Below, in pieces: positions 8,693-17,669 of a stretch of 64,000 nucleotides of DNA; the first letter of the stretch is position 1, and each line of letters begins with the position of its first letter. Below the pieces are notes generated by a model that ran no database searches, was not told where the DNA came from, and saw nothing but the letters and a program-made list of their open reading frames with translations. Both the position numbers and the translations under genes were made by a program. The stretch spans positions 1,203,809-1,267,808 of the forward strand of contig NZ_VTEX01000001.1 of assembly GCF_008180865.1 (NCBI RefSeq), given 5' to 3'. This DNA comes from Rossellomorea aquimaris. GTDB lineage: Bacteria > Bacillota > Bacilli > Bacillales > Bacillaceae_B.

Positions 8693-10266
8693 TATTTTTC
8701 TTCATTATGAACAATGCTATCCGTTATAGCATCATATTCCTTTTCAGCGATAGAGCTAGTGATGATTTCTTCTTTTTCCAGTTTGGCAACGGCCTCATAT
8801 TCTGCGTATAAAGCGTGTTTTCTCAGTGTCGTAAGCTGGTCTGCTTTTAACACTGGATTTCTTTTGAATAGATTATCCAATTGAGCTTTTAACATATCAA
8901 TTCTTTTTGTATACGTATCGATAAGCTCATTTGATACAGGGTCTGTAATATAGAGCTTTTGTTTTACCCGGTGGATTTCACCGATGGCTGTTTCATATCT
9001 GTGGAGTTGACTGAGCAATTTTTCAAATTCTGCATGTCCTTCTTCCTTTGGTTTAATCCCTAATAAATTTATCAGTGGTTTGATCGTCAGCCCTTGAATG
9101 ACAAGGCTGAATAATACCACACTAAAACCAAGAATCAGGACGTCTTCTCTGCCTGGAAAGTCTCTTGGCAGACTAAGTACCAAGGCAATGGATAACGATC
9201 CTTTCAAACCTCCCCAATTCAAAATATGCTTCCATTTATGAGGGAAATTCCCAATGAGAGATAAACTTGTATAGACGGCAATACTTCGTGCCAAAAGCAC
9301 TAAGACTATGGCTGCGAAAATATACGGCCATTTATCAACTAAGTCAATCCTTGTTATTTCAAGGCCAACCATTAAGAAAACGAGGGAATTGGCGAGTAAC
9401 GCAGCTACATCCCAAAAGCTGTTAATATTCAATTTGGTTGTAGGACTCATACCAATTTTCCCGCCATAATTTCCAAATATAAGAGCCGCAATGACGACCG
9501 CGATAACACCTGAAGCATGGACACTCTCTGCAAGAAGGAATGAACCATAAAACAAAATCACGCTAAAAATGATTTCCAACGGATAGTCATCGAAGTACTT
9601 CGTTAATATGGAAAATGCATAACCGAGGGAGCTTCCAATAATGACCCCCAGGGATACTACCCGGATGAACTCCCAAATCCCACTTCCAAGTCCAGCCCAG
9701 CCTGCATCGATATAGGATAGTAAATAGTAAGCTGAAATATTGAACAGTACCACGGCTAAACCGTCATTAAATAAGCTTTCACCTTCAATGACAACAGCCA
9801 ACCTCTTCTTTACCCCTACACTTTTGAATATGGATAATACACTGACAGGGTCGGTCGCACTCATCAATGCCCCAAAAACAAAGGCTGTCGGGACCGGAAA
9901 GTCAAAGAAGTAATACGCTGTAAATCCTATTATCAAGAAAGAAATGAATGTTCCACCGAAAGCCAGTGCTATAATCGGCTCCTTGTTAGCTCGCAAATGG
10001 GTAAAAGGCAGCTTCAAAGCTGCTTCTCCCAAAAGAGCTGGTAAAAAAAGTGTGATAATGACAAAATTAAATACTTCCCCTTCTGTTATAAAATCCTTGA
10101 GGGGCTCAAGGATTGGTATATTGAATAACCCGATTAGGGCACCTACAATGACAAGGGCAATTGGATAGGGCTGTTTGAATTTCTTGGCAATTGCCGTTAT
10201 GCCTGCTGCGATCATCACTAAAATAAGTCCCAGTTCAAAAATATGGTGCATATCTAACTCATGCAT
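8692..10266 (-). CDS. Monovalent cation:proton antiporter, CPA1 (NhaP) family
   Basis: 524 residues from the ATG at 10266, which has GGGAGG about ten bases upstream. About twelve membrane segments carry the CPA1 core: FGALMSATDPVSVLSIF and VIEGESLFNDGLAVVLF, with the acidic pair expected for cation and proton exchange. A soluble, charged C-terminal helical tail of about 110 residues is probably regulatory. It likely exports Na+ or K+ for pH and salt homeostasis. It is monocistronic, and its promoter lies next to the repeat-rich block at 10.3-11.0 kb. Confidence 0.92.
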   Translation of the reverse strand: MHELDMHHIFELGLILVMIAAGITAIAKKFKQPYPIALVIVGALIGLFNIPILEPLKDFITEGEVFNFVIITLFLPALLGEAALKLPFTHLRANKEPIIALAFGGTFISFLIIGFTAYYFFDFPVPTAFVFGALMSATDPVSVLSIFKSVGVKKRLAVVIEGESLFNDGLAVVLFNISAYYLLSYIDAGWAGLGSGIWEFIRVVSLGVIIGSSLGYAFSILTKYFDDYPLEIIFSVILFYGSFLLAESVHASGVIAVVIAALIFGNYGGKIGMSPTTKLNINSFWDVAALLANSLVFLMVGLEITRIDLVDKWPYIFAAIVLVLLARSIAVYTSLSLIGNFPHKWKHILNWGGLKGSLSIALVLSLPRDFPGREDVLILGFSVVLFSLVIQGLTIKPLINLLGIKPKEEGHAEFEKLLSQLHRYETAIGEIHRVKQKLYITDPVSNELIDTYTKRIDMLKAQLDNLFKRNPVLKADQLTTLRKHALYAEYEAVAKLEKEEIITSSIAEKEYDAITDSIVHNEEK

Positions 10267-10424
10267 AATCACCGTTACCTCCCTTTCTTCATACATTTTT
10301 CCTCATCTCTTTATTTATTAACCTTCCCTTCGGCATGAATATGACTCCCATTTGAATGATTTTTCACCATACAAAAAGGCTCTTTTTGTAAAGATTGTAG
10401 TTTTCTAGCATAGAATCTGCCAAG

Positions 10425-10578
10425 GCTCTGTCAACCAGCCTATGCTGGATGGTGAGGGGAACTGCTCCGCTTGCAGCTAGCGTTCGGCCGAGCCTCCTCA
10501 GCTTAGCCGAACGGGGTCTCGGCACGCCCGTACTTCCGCAGGAGTCTGCGCACTTTAAGAGAATTTTTGTGACAGAGC
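10425..10578. repeat. Palindromic GC-rich repeat element
   Basis: GCTCTGTCA (10425-10433) is the perfect inverse of TGACAGAGC (10570-10578). Near the centre CGTTCGGC (10491-10498) pairs with GCCGAACG (10506-10513). The 150-bp unit folds as one long imperfect hairpin. The only long frame through it (reverse strand, 10364-10645) has no ribosome binding site and no recognisable product. Confidence 0.6.
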
Positions 10579-10722
10579 TTAAAGGTGTACATGAAAACAA
10601 TGTAACTAGAAAATAATAATTCTTCTTCTTTAAAAGGAAAATCAATTTCTACTTACCTTAAATGAGATGGTTTGCTAAAATTCTTGTTTTTATTGTTTTC
10701 CATTAAGGATACATGCTTAGAA

Positions 10723-10976
10723 AGTTGATCCTCGCTGCAGGATGTTCGACTCCTGCGGGAATAGCTGGACAGTAAGAAAAGCGAAGGGGCTTTGCCCAGG
10801 GGCGACAAGCATAAGACGAGTCTGCCGGAAAGGCGCTCATTGCCTTTTTGGCAGACTTGGCTTATGACCTCGAGCCCCTAAGCCCCGTAGCTAGACAGGT
10901 GAGACCCCGGAGGCGCAGCCTAGGAGGCTCACCGCCAGCCCCGCGGAAAGCGAGCATCCTGTAGCGGAAATCAACT
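10723..10976. repeat. Palindromic repeat containing a nested second repeat
   Basis: The ends are imperfect inverted copies: AGTTGAT then CGCTGCAGGATG (10723-10744) and CATCCTGTAGCG then ATCAACT (10955-10976). The right end, read on the reverse strand (TTTCCGCTACAGGATGCTCG, then CTTTCCGCGGGG), resembles non-coding repeats I recall as common in Bacillaceae genomes. A different 113-bp element sits in its middle. Confidence 0.6.
10780..10892. repeat. 113-bp structured repeat, copy 1
   Basis: The inner arms CATAAGACGAGTCTGCC (10810-10826) and GGCAGACTTGGCTTATG (10850-10866) pair over 17 positions with one mismatch and one wobble. Outer arms GGGGCTT (10786-10792) and AAGCCCC (10880-10886) extend the fold. 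It aligns end to end, without gaps, to the copy at 36729-36841. Confidence 0.75.
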
Positions 10977-11041
10977 ATTACTTTCTCCTCTACAATAGCA
11001 ACAAACTTTACGAAAAGAGCCTTGCGAAAAGAGCATACAAA

Positions 11042-11085
11042 AAAAGAATGACCTTCTACGATAAAGTGAGAAAAGTCATTCTTTT
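11042..11085 (-). terminator. Terminator of the 45-residue gene
   Basis: AAAAGAATGAC (11042-11052) pairs with GTCATTCTTTT (11075-11085). On the reverse strand the hairpin is followed by seven T residues, so it ends the small gene at 11132-11269. Confidence 0.8.
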
Positions 11086-11131
11086 ATTATACATTTTTTT
11101 CCTCTCTTTTCGAACTTAATGAATTTTCCAC

Positions 11132-11269
11132 TTACAGATTTTCACCAAACCATGGAGAGTAATATTGTTTCTTTGAGGTTCTTTTTTGCCGCCACCCTTT
11201 TAGATTCAAGATGTGATTAATTCTGTGATATTCATGAATCGCGGCATTCATATCAGAAATATTGTTCAT
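11132..11269 (-). CDS. Small basic protein of unknown function (45 residues)
   Basis: The start is the ATG at 11269, with AAAGGGG and ATAGG just upstream; longer in-frame versions lack a ribosome binding site. The product is polar and basic, with aromatic residues near the end (KKQYYSPWFGENL), no membrane segment and no cysteine. I do not recognise the family. It is monocistronic with its own terminator, which supports it being a real gene. Confidence 0.5.
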   Translation of the reverse strand: MNNISDMNAAIHEYHRINHILNLKGWRQKRTSKKQYYSPWFGENL

Positions 11270-11440
11270 CCTATCCATCCCCTTTAATGTTATTACTTTC
11301 AGTATATTGCAGGTAAAGGGGATCCGAATGAGATGGATGATTGATTTTGTTTCAGCCAAAGGACTGATTTTAATTCCTCCTCCCCCACCCCAAAAAAAAG
11401 ACGACTACATGTTTCCCATGTAATCGCCTTGTTCCTTCAT

Positions 11441-13360
11441 CTATATACTTTTGTATAGAAGTTTCCGTAATAAAGGAAACAAAACCTCAGGGAGTTCTTC
11501 TACATCCGAAACAAGAATGCTGTAATTCCCATATATATTCTGAATGGTTTTTCTTTGTCCCTCATCTATTTCGCCGTTCGCTAAAAAGACGTTGATGACT
11601 TCTATCCCTTGTTTTCTTGCGTCTAATACAGCTTCATGAGTATCAACAATCCCGTTTTGCTCATAATCCATGGCCGCTGGCTCACCGTCTGAAAAGACAA
11701 GAAGGAATTTCTGTTTTTCGTTCCGTCTAATAATCCGTTCTGTCATTAACCGAATGGCAAAGCCATCCCTATTATCTTCTTCAGGTTGGAGCTGCATGAT
11801 TTCTGAACCACTGTTAGGTTTTAAGGAAGAATAGAAGTCCAGTACAGGGTTCATATAATTTGGTTGACTGGTCTTTGTCGCCCGGTTGGTATCTTCCCAG
11901 AAGCCGACAACTTCATGTGGCACCCGAACGGACTTTAAAGATTCATGAAATAACGTAATACCCTGCTTTGTTTGATCCATTTTGTCATACATCGAACCTG
12001 AACAATCTACCAATAATGAGAAAACAGCATCTATTTCAGATGAAGGGTTTTGCTTTTTATAGAAAAGTCTTGGGTTATCGTCTGTGATAAAGCGCAATAA
12101 CTTTTTGTTCAGCCTGCCGAAGTGCAAATCACTTCTAGGCTGGATTCGCTTATGCTCCAATGTTTTCTCGATCATTTTCTGAAGTTTCTTTTGATAAGGA
12201 GCAATTATCCCTTTGTTAAGGTTATACAAGTGCTTGTCTTCAGAAGTAGGAATGGTTGGAGAAATAAAGTGAGGTACAGCAAAGCGATTGTCCTTTCCAT
12301 ACTCAGCTTCTCCACCACCAAGTTCATCTCTTTCTTGCTCCTGTGGCTTCACATTTTGGTACTGCTCCTGCTCCGTTTCTTTAGCTGAGCCCTGTACCAT
12401 AGCCATTGCCTGGTCTCCATCATCTCCTTCACGGACACCTTCGCCCATAAGATCGGATTGAGACCCTTGATCTAAGTCAAACTGAAGGAATGACTCCCCT
12501 TTGTCACTCGTTTCCCGGTGCCAAGTTCGGAATTCTTCATCTATCACTTCTTCCTCCCCTGTGCTCTCTTCTTCCAACACATCCTGATTAGCAAGGGGAT
12601 CTTTTCTTTTTAAATCGTCAAATGTTTCAGTAATCAATTCCTCCGTGTTATACACATCTTCAGGTAAATGGAAGTATTCATTCAACATATCTTTTTTTAC
12701 AATCTCATCTATTACTTCTACCATTTCCAAGCAAATTCTTACTACATCTTTGGTGTTACGGGTTTCAAAGAATCGGGTGATTTGCCGATGCATAAAGGGC
12801 ATTGCTAAATCAATATCCTCATTTATCCTAACAGGTTCTTCTAATGGAGATTGTGCATGGAGAAGAAGGAATATTGAATTAAATAATGCATCTGTAAAAA
12901 CACTTTTCGTAATGTTTACTTTAAGCTGTGCTTCGAAGTGCTGGCGATATAATTTTCTTCTTGTCTTAAATGACTTCTTAGTTCCTGGACGCTTTGATTT
13001 ACAGATTTCCTCTAATCGAGCCTCTTCACCAATGACAAATAGCTGCTTGGCAAATCGGGGAACAGACGTTCCTTTCACCTTCTCAATATAATCGATAACC
13101 TCTTCGTTCATGGTTTCATGAAGATTACCGATCGTCCTTAAATAAATATCACTTTTCAATCCATGTATTTCTTCTTCTTTTTTCCGGTGATCCCAAAAAT
13201 GACTGACATAAACCGTTCCTTCTTTATAATCGAGATAAGAAAACGGTCCGTATTTCAAGTTCATATCGGCATTTTTGGAAAGTGTTTTCGTCAAATCAGC
13301 CATTTCCATCACTAAAAAAGAGTCAATGGTTTCATCATTAAATTGGATAAATCGATGCAT
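11441..13360 (-). CDS. yojO: VWA-domain protein, NorD/CobT-like (YojO type)
   Basis: 639 residues from the ATG at 13360 (GAGGGA six bases upstream). The N-terminal half is helical, the middle is acidic and low in complexity (about 265-350), and the C-terminal 200 residues form a von Willebrand A domain whose metal site reads DCSGSMYDKMDQ, with FSDGEP later. In this family the VWA protein works with a MoxR-type ATPase to mature or insert cofactors into target enzymes. The ATPase gene lies 10 bp upstream. The pairing matches yojN-yojO of B. subtilis; the target here is unknown. Confidence 0.85.
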   Translation of the reverse strand: MHRFIQFNDETIDSFLVMEMADLTKTLSKNADMNLKYGPFSYLDYKEGTVYVSHFWDHRKKEEEIHGLKSDIYLRTIGNLHETMNEEVIDYIEKVKGTSVPRFAKQLFVIGEEARLEEICKSKRPGTKKSFKTRRKLYRQHFEAQLKVNITKSVFTDALFNSIFLLLHAQSPLEEPVRINEDIDLAMPFMHRQITRFFETRNTKDVVRICLEMVEVIDEIVKKDMLNEYFHLPEDVYNTEELITETFDDLKRKDPLANQDVLEEESTGEEEVIDEEFRTWHRETSDKGESFLQFDLDQGSQSDLMGEGVREGDDGDQAMAMVQGSAKETEQEQYQNVKPQEQERDELGGGEAEYGKDNRFAVPHFISPTIPTSEDKHLYNLNKGIIAPYQKKLQKMIEKTLEHKRIQPRSDLHFGRLNKKLLRFITDDNPRLFYKKQNPSSEIDAVFSLLVDCSGSMYDKMDQTKQGITLFHESLKSVRVPHEVVGFWEDTNRATKTSQPNYMNPVLDFYSSLKPNSGSEIMQLQPEEDNRDGFAIRLMTERIIRRNEKQKFLLVFSDGEPAAMDYEQNGIVDTHEAVLDARKQGIEVINVFLANGEIDEGQRKTIQNIYGNYSILVSDVEELPEVLFPLLRKLLYKSI

Positions 13361-13370
13361 TACATGTCCC

Positions 13371-14252
13371 TCATTCAAATAATGTTTCAGCTATATTTTG
13401 TATAGCCGCTTTTTCTCGTTCGTCTTCCAGTTTATCTACGATTCCACGTTGTATAGCCCTTTTTGCCGGCAAGTAAACGGCTAAATCACAGGCATCTAAA
13501 AGGGCACGTATGGATGCCGCTTCCTCTGAAATTTGACCATTTTTCACTTGAACCATTAAATCCGAAGACAGGGCTACAAACTGAGTAATAAGCTTAGAAT
13601 CGGACAGCTTGCTTTGACTTTCAATCACACTCTTTAACGTTTCCCCTTCGATATACGGTACATCTATTACAACAAAACGATTTTTTAACGCTTCATTTAA
13701 TGGAACTGTGCCTACATATCCTTCATTAATTGCCGCAATTACACCGAAAGTTGGCGCGGCTTTGACGATTTCCCCTGTAAATGGATTCGTTATACTTCTG
13801 CGGTAATCCAACACACCATTTAAGATCGGCAGCGTTTCAGGCTTAGCCATATTGATTTCATCAATATAAAGGAGATGCCCATTTTTCATCGCTTGAATAA
13901 CAGGTCCCTCGATGAATTCAATGGTGTTTTTTCCGTCTCTTTCGCTGATTGTTTTATAGCCCAGTAATGCTTCTGCATCTAAATCAACCGAGCAATTTAT
14001 ACTGTGCATCGGTTGGGAGAAGATGGATGACAAGGTATCTGATAGCTTCGTTTTCCCTGAACCAGTGGGTCCCTTAAGAAGAAGATTTTTCCCTAACGAC
14101 AGAGAGATGATACTATCTTCAATAATATAGTCTTCACTAGCAGTATACCCCCCTTCTCCTATTAATGAAGAATGCTCAGGAGATGAGAATAATTGTTTTC
14201 TCTCGTTTAATATATAAGTAACCGATTCTGGTAATAACCGTTCAACATTCAT
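13371..14252 (-). CDS. yojN: MoxR-family AAA+ ATPase (YojN/NorQ type)
   Basis: 293 residues. The Walker A motif is [15 protein letters not shown], Walker B is [13 protein letters not shown], and sensor and arginine-finger regions follow ([22 protein letters not shown]). MoxR ATPases act as chaperones for metal or cofactor insertion together with a VWA partner, encoded directly downstream. A sequence close to the CcpA operator consensus lies 44 bp upstream of the start, suggesting carbon-source control. No oxidoreductase target gene is adjacent. Confidence 0.9.
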   Translation of the reverse strand: MNVERLLPESVTYILNERKQLFSSPEHSSLIGEGGYTASEDYIIEDSIISLSLGKNLLLKGPTGSGKTKLSDTLSSIFSQPMHSINCSVDLDAEALLGYKTISERDGKNTIEFIEGPVIQAMKNGHLLYIDEINMAKPETLPILNGVLDYRRSITNPFTGEIVKAAPTFGVIAAINEGYVGTVPLNEALKNRFVVIDVPYIEGETLKSVIESQSKLSDSKLITQFVALSSDLMVQVKNGQISEEAASIRALLDACDLAVYLPAKRAIQRGIVDKLEDEREKAAIQNIAETLFE

Positions 14253-14295
14253 TTAATGACATCCTTTCCATTTCACATACTAGACATTCTACATG

Positions 14296-14309
14296 TAATA
14301 ACGCTTACA
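14296..14309. promoter_or_regulatory. Candidate cre (CcpA) site upstream of yojN
   Basis: Reverse strand TGTAAGCGTTATTA agrees with the cre consensus TGWNANCGNTNWCA at all fixed positions but one. It lies 44-57 bp before the yojN start, a place where CcpA could overlap the promoter. Sequence match only. Confidence 0.4.
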
Positions 14310-14392
14310 CTGCAAAGGCTATGCCTAATTTTGTTTCAATGCATATATTTTAGTTCTGGATTAGCAACCAATTAATATAACAAAATGTAAAA

Positions 14393-14414
14393 AAACACCC
14401 TTGATTGGGTGTTT
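14393..14414 (-). terminator. Terminator of the tandem GNAT gene
   Basis: AAACACCC (14393-14400) and GGGTGTTT (14407-14414) pair around TTGATT. On the reverse strand seven T residues follow. Confidence 0.85.
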
Positions 14415-14420
14415 CAGCTT

Positions 14421-15326
14421 CTAAACTTCTAAATCATATCGAGTGAACCCTCGATATACATACATTCCAGCTTTTTGATAAACAATGGTTGCGTCTGTAT
14501 AGCTGTCACTGTCGACTGAAAGAGCGGCTGTAGTCATTCCTTCCTCTTTCAATTTTGAAAAAGCATAATTGAGCAAATAATGGGCGAGCCCTTTGCGACG
14601 CCACTTTTTGCAAATCCCCAAATGAGTGATTTCCCCTAATTTTGTTTCATTGTTAACCGAACAAAAGACAAAACCTACCAGGGCATTTTCTTCTCTTAAT
14701 ACAAACCAGAGATCGGGGTCAAATGAGGGGCGAAGAAAACGTTTCTTAAATTCATCCAGGGTGGATGGGTGATAATCAAAGTGATCCGAGAACACCTCTT
14801 CAAACACCTGATGAAGACTCTCCGTTTCGGTATCGGGATTGAAGCTTGAAATACAATATGATGAAGAGACTGATGCAAAAGATAGATCTTTGAGGTCTTT
14901 TTTCATCTGAAACCAATATCGAGTTGGTGTAAAGCCATGTTTCTCAAAAGCCTTTTTCTCTTTCTCAAGATTCCCAGATAGGATAATGGTTTTTGAATCT
15001 GAATTCGTTTCTTTCTTTCTCCTGGCTGATGTAAAAAGCTCTTCTGCCATCTCACCAATATAGAGCTCCATATGATCGTTAGGAAGGGCAAGGATTAATG
15101 AAGGTAAACGGTGATCTTTTTCAGTAAGTATGGAGATAGCTACTAAATCCCCTTCATCCCAAAGCCCTCTTCGGTCAGCTTCGGGAATAGAATCAATCAT
15201 TTCTTGAATATCAGCTTCACTCGTTTGAACCTCTCCATATACTTCAGTTTCATAAGTCTTGAAAAGGTTATTCAGAGATGCTTGGTCCTCCGTAGAAATG
15301 ATTCGTTTACTAAATGAGTGTTTCAT
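14421..15326 (-). CDS. GNAT-family N-acetyltransferase, two-domain
   Basis: 301 residues: a weak N-terminal half and a clear C-terminal GNAT domain (about 155-301), with the acetyl-CoA binding stretch ICKKWRRKGLAHYLLNYAF corresponding to the R/Q-x-x-G-x-G/A motif. It transfers an acetyl group to an unknown amine. Two-domain layouts like this often keep only one active half. It is monocistronic with its own terminator. The substrate cannot be told from sequence. Confidence 0.85.
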   Translation of the reverse strand: MKHSFSKRIISTEDQASLNNLFKTYETEVYGEVQTSEADIQEMIDSIPEADRRGLWDEGDLVAISILTEKDHRLPSLILALPNDHMELYIGEMAEELFTSARRKKETNSDSKTIILSGNLEKEKKAFEKHGFTPTRYWFQMKKDLKDLSFASVSSSYCISSFNPDTETESLHQVFEEVFSDHFDYHPSTLDEFKKRFLRPSFDPDLWFVLREENALVGFVFCSVNNETKLGEITHLGICKKWRRKGLAHYLLNYAFSKLKEEGMTTAALSVDSDSYTDATIVYQKAGMYVYRGFTRYDLEV

Positions 15327-15364
15327 TCGCTTTTCCCCATTTGCACCATATTTTAGTAGCCATC

Positions 15365-15402
15365 AAAAAAGCCGGTTTCTCCACATTATAAAGAAACCAG
15401 CC
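15365..15402 (-). terminator. Terminator of the DUF6501-like gene
   Basis: GGTTTCT (15374-15380) pairs with AGAAACC (15392-15398), extended by GCC/GGC-type pairs. On the reverse strand TTTTTT follows. Confidence 0.7.
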
Positions 15403-15415
15403 AGAAAGAAGTGGT

Positions 15416-15619
15416 TTATACCTCTTCAAAGTACTCTTTGTAGAAGCCTCCCATTTTCCCACTCTCATCGATGACGAAGTAATACTCTTCAGATTCGTTT
15501 TTCACATCGTATTCTTTACCAATGGTTAAAACATTTTCAACTGTATATTTCTTCGCATCCGTATGTACACATTTTACCTTTTTTCCGGTATTGTTTTCCG
15601 TCCAAGTTTTATGAATCAA
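15416..15619 (-). CDS. Small conserved Bacillaceae protein, DUF6501-like
   Basis: 67 residues, soluble and charged, with a beta-rich pattern ending GKMGGFYKEYFEEV. I recall this type as DUF6501 of Bacillaceae, function unknown; the match is from memory. Ribosome binding site AGGAGGTT lies just upstream of the ATG at 15619. It has its own terminator and is divergent from the next gene. Confidence 0.65.
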   Translation of the reverse strand: MIHKTWTENNTGKKVKCVHTDAKKYTVENVLTIGKEYDVKNESEEYYFVIDESGKMGGFYKEYFEEV

Positions 15620-15780
15620 TTCAATAACCTCCTTTATGAATGTACTATGCTAATAGTATATTCTTACAGAGCTATAAGTTCAACTACTATCTCATTTGTC
15701 AGTTTTTTTGTGAAACTATCACTTACGATAAGAAAATATGGTATATTATAGGAGGAATTTGCAGGAGAGGTTCGATTAAG

Positions 15781-16116
15781 ATGGTGAGAAACGGTTTAAA
15801 AAGAATAGGTATGTTCACTTTTGTTTTGATAGTTTTTTACATGAGCACCCACCGACCTAATGAAGAACAATTTTATTTATGGCTTTTAGATGAATACAAT
15901 ATTGAATGTCATGAATCCATAACATGTACGAAGAAACTTGAAGGGAATTCTTATTCAACCCTGATTGAAACAGGCTCAAATGTTAAAAACGGCTACTTGC
16001 TATTCAACACAATCGGTAAAATATATGAGGATGAAAATGGCTCAAGAACCACAATTAAGGCATTGGGTGTATTCGGAAAGTATTTTACTATTATTAAGGA
16101 TGAACAAGATAGCTAG
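15781..16116 (+). CDS. Small secreted or membrane-anchored protein, DUF4359-like
   Basis: 111 residues from the ATG at 15781, with AGGAGAGG at 15763-15770. One N-terminal hydrophobic segment (about 9-22) is followed by an extracellular domain with one possible disulfide (CHESITC). The layout (anchor, NEEQFYLWL, then KALGVFGKYFTI near the end) recalls DUF4359 proteins, a weak match from memory. Two purine-rich ribosome-binding-like tracts precede it. A terminator shared with the convergent DedA gene follows. Confidence 0.6.
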   Translation: MVRNGLKRIGMFTFVLIVFYMSTHRPNEEQFYLWLLDEYNIECHESITCTKKLEGNSYSTLIETGSNVKNGYLLFNTIGKIYEDENGSRTTIKALGVFGKYFTIIKDEQDS

Positions 16117-16155
16117 ACTGATTAAAGAAGAAGGCATCTTTGATCAGTCTTTTAT
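16115..16155. terminator. Bidirectional terminator
   Basis: AGACTGATTAAAG (16115-16127) pairs with CTTTGATCAGTCT (16138-16150), followed by TTTATTATTTT. It separates two convergent genes. Confidence 0.8.
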
Positions 16156-16781
16156 TATTTTCGATAACGTACCTTTTTCCATTTAGAGGTATCAGGCGTT
16201 TTTTTCAAGGTAAAGACAATACTGTACACGATAATCCCGATGAATAAAATGGAGAAAATGATGCCCGCCTTCACACTTACTTCTTCCAGTAATCCCTGAA
16301 AACTTTTTGGGAAATACCTCCCTATCTGAAAATACACAAAACCCCAAACGAAGGCAGACGGAAGAGCATATAAGAGGAACTTCATGAAAGAAATCCCTTT
16401 TGACGTTCCTGCAATATAAGGCATGAATAATCGGATGCCTGGTATAAAATAGCTAAACGAAATGGCAAATGGACCATACTTATTAATCCATTTTTCACCA
16501 TTGTCAATGAGTTTCCTTGATTTATCTCCCTTCATAAATCGAGATATTAATTTCGTTCCGAAATACCGGCCGTTTAAAAAGGCGAAGATTCCATAAGAAA
16601 TCAATCCACTATACATAAAGAAAAAGGAGGTATACGGGTTGAAATTTCTCCATTCAGATAAATATCCCGAGAGTGCAGCAGCGAGTTCGTTAGGTACTGG
16701 TAACCCTAAAAATACAATCCAGCTAAAAAGAAACATGGCGATATATCCAAATTGATCGACCAATTGTAGTAAAACATCCAT
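16155..16781 (-). CDS. DedA-family membrane protein
   Basis: 208 residues from the ATG at 16781 (GGGGTGG upstream). Five to six membrane segments carry the DedA/SNARE-associated signature: an early PVPNELAAALSGYL segment, then FSYFIPGIRLFMPYIAGTSKGISFMKFL. The family includes flippases that recycle undecaprenyl phosphate or move phosphatidylethanolamine and supports membrane potential. The particular lipid is unknown here. It is convergent with the preceding gene. Confidence 0.9.
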   Translation of the reverse strand: MDVLLQLVDQFGYIAMFLFSWIVFLGLPVPNELAAALSGYLSEWRNFNPYTSFFFMYSGLISYGIFAFLNGRYFGTKLISRFMKGDKSRKLIDNGEKWINKYGPFAISFSYFIPGIRLFMPYIAGTSKGISFMKFLLYALPSAFVWGFVYFQIGRYFPKSFQGLLEEVSVKAGIIFSILFIGIIVYSIVFTLKKTPDTSKWKKVRYRK

Positions 16782-16808
16782 CGTACCACCCCATTTCACA
16801 CAAAGCGA

Positions 16809-17639
16809 CTATTTTTTCTCACTTATCAAAACGGCCTGCGCATTTCTATTCACTACCCAATATTGATAGGTTGAAAACGCTTGGAAGCCCAGCCTCTTGA
16901 GAATGGGGGCGGAGTGACCGACTCTCGCCTGACAGGTTACAAACCGACATTGCGCTCGTTTTGCCATATCCAATCGATGGGCGACTAATGAAGAATATAC
17001 TCCTCCATGCCTTGCTTTTTGGAGCACCCCTCCTCCATTGAGGTAAAGGACTTCATGATCACGGCTGAACCGATAATTTCCGTATCCAACAGGATGGCCC
17101 TCCTTATTGTAAGCTAATGTGAACCCACCATCCGGTCCCCATTTGCTCATAAACTCTTTTCTTTGTTTAAAGATGACCGGTTTGTCTTCTTCCCGATAAC
17201 TCCATATGGAGGAACTGATTTCTACAAGATCATGAATGTGAAGGTCACTTTCAACAGTAATGACTCTATGAGCAGGTGAAGGGATGAAATGATCCTGATT
17301 CAGATCAAATACCAGCCCCTGATAACGCTCTTCCAGAAGACCATCTTGTGATTGGAGGAATTCCTCTTCCTGATTGATAAGTGGCTCCCTGATCCACATA
17401 CTAAAGGATTCCTTTCCATAAAACTCTTCAATCACCTTCCATTTCATATGAAGTTCGTTCATATTATTCACAATGAATTTAGGTACCTTATTAGCAAATA
17501 CATTTTTCAACTGTTTATTTTTAATTGCAACGATTCCATCACTGTGTAAACTATCCACTTCACTCGGTATCAATCGATCTGGATAGTCCCAATGGTGTGA
17601 TTCTATTGCAGTAAATAATAGATCATCACTTACCTTCAT
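16809..17639 (-). CDS. GNAT-family acetyltransferase
   Basis: 276 residues. The C-terminal part (about 130-260) has the GNAT pattern: GYGNYRFSRDHEVLYLNGGGVLQKARHGGVYSSLV with the acetyl-CoA loop, then RVGHSAPILKRLGF. The N-terminal 130 residues are a second, degenerate half. ATG with GGGAGGTG upstream. It lies between the DedA gene and a gamma-glutamylcyclotransferase gene on the same strand, with short gaps, so the three may be co-transcribed. Substrate unknown. Confidence 0.8.
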   Translation of the reverse strand: MKVSDDLLFTAIESHHWDYPDRLIPSEVDSLHSDGIVAIKNKQLKNVFANKVPKFIVNNMNELHMKWKVIEEFYGKESFSMWIREPLINQEEEFLQSQDGLLEERYQGLVFDLNQDHFIPSPAHRVITVESDLHIHDLVEISSSIWSYREEDKPVIFKQRKEFMSKWGPDGGFTLAYNKEGHPVGYGNYRFSRDHEVLYLNGGGVLQKARHGGVYSSLVAHRLDMAKRAQCRFVTCQARVGHSAPILKRLGFQAFSTYQYWVVNRNAQAVLISEKK

Positions 17640-17669
17640 GACTTCACCTCCCGGAACTCATTCGTACAT

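Larger units (their letters stand above)
10378..11021. repeat. Gene-free block of structured repeats with inverted ends
   Basis: GGCTCTTTTTGTAAAG (10378-10393) and CTTTACGAAAAGAGCC (11006-11021) are inverted copies with one mismatch and bracket about 640 bp without a plausible gene. Inside lie two GC-rich palindromic elements listed separately. The base composition is clearly higher in G+C than in the neighbouring coding DNA. It looks like an accumulation site for short non-coding repeats. Confidence 0.6.

Noticed and set aside
10364..10645. Reverse-strand frame of 93 codons in the repeat block
   Set aside because: It runs through a GC-rich palindrome, has no ribosome binding site and a low-complexity product unlike any family; coding is unlikely.
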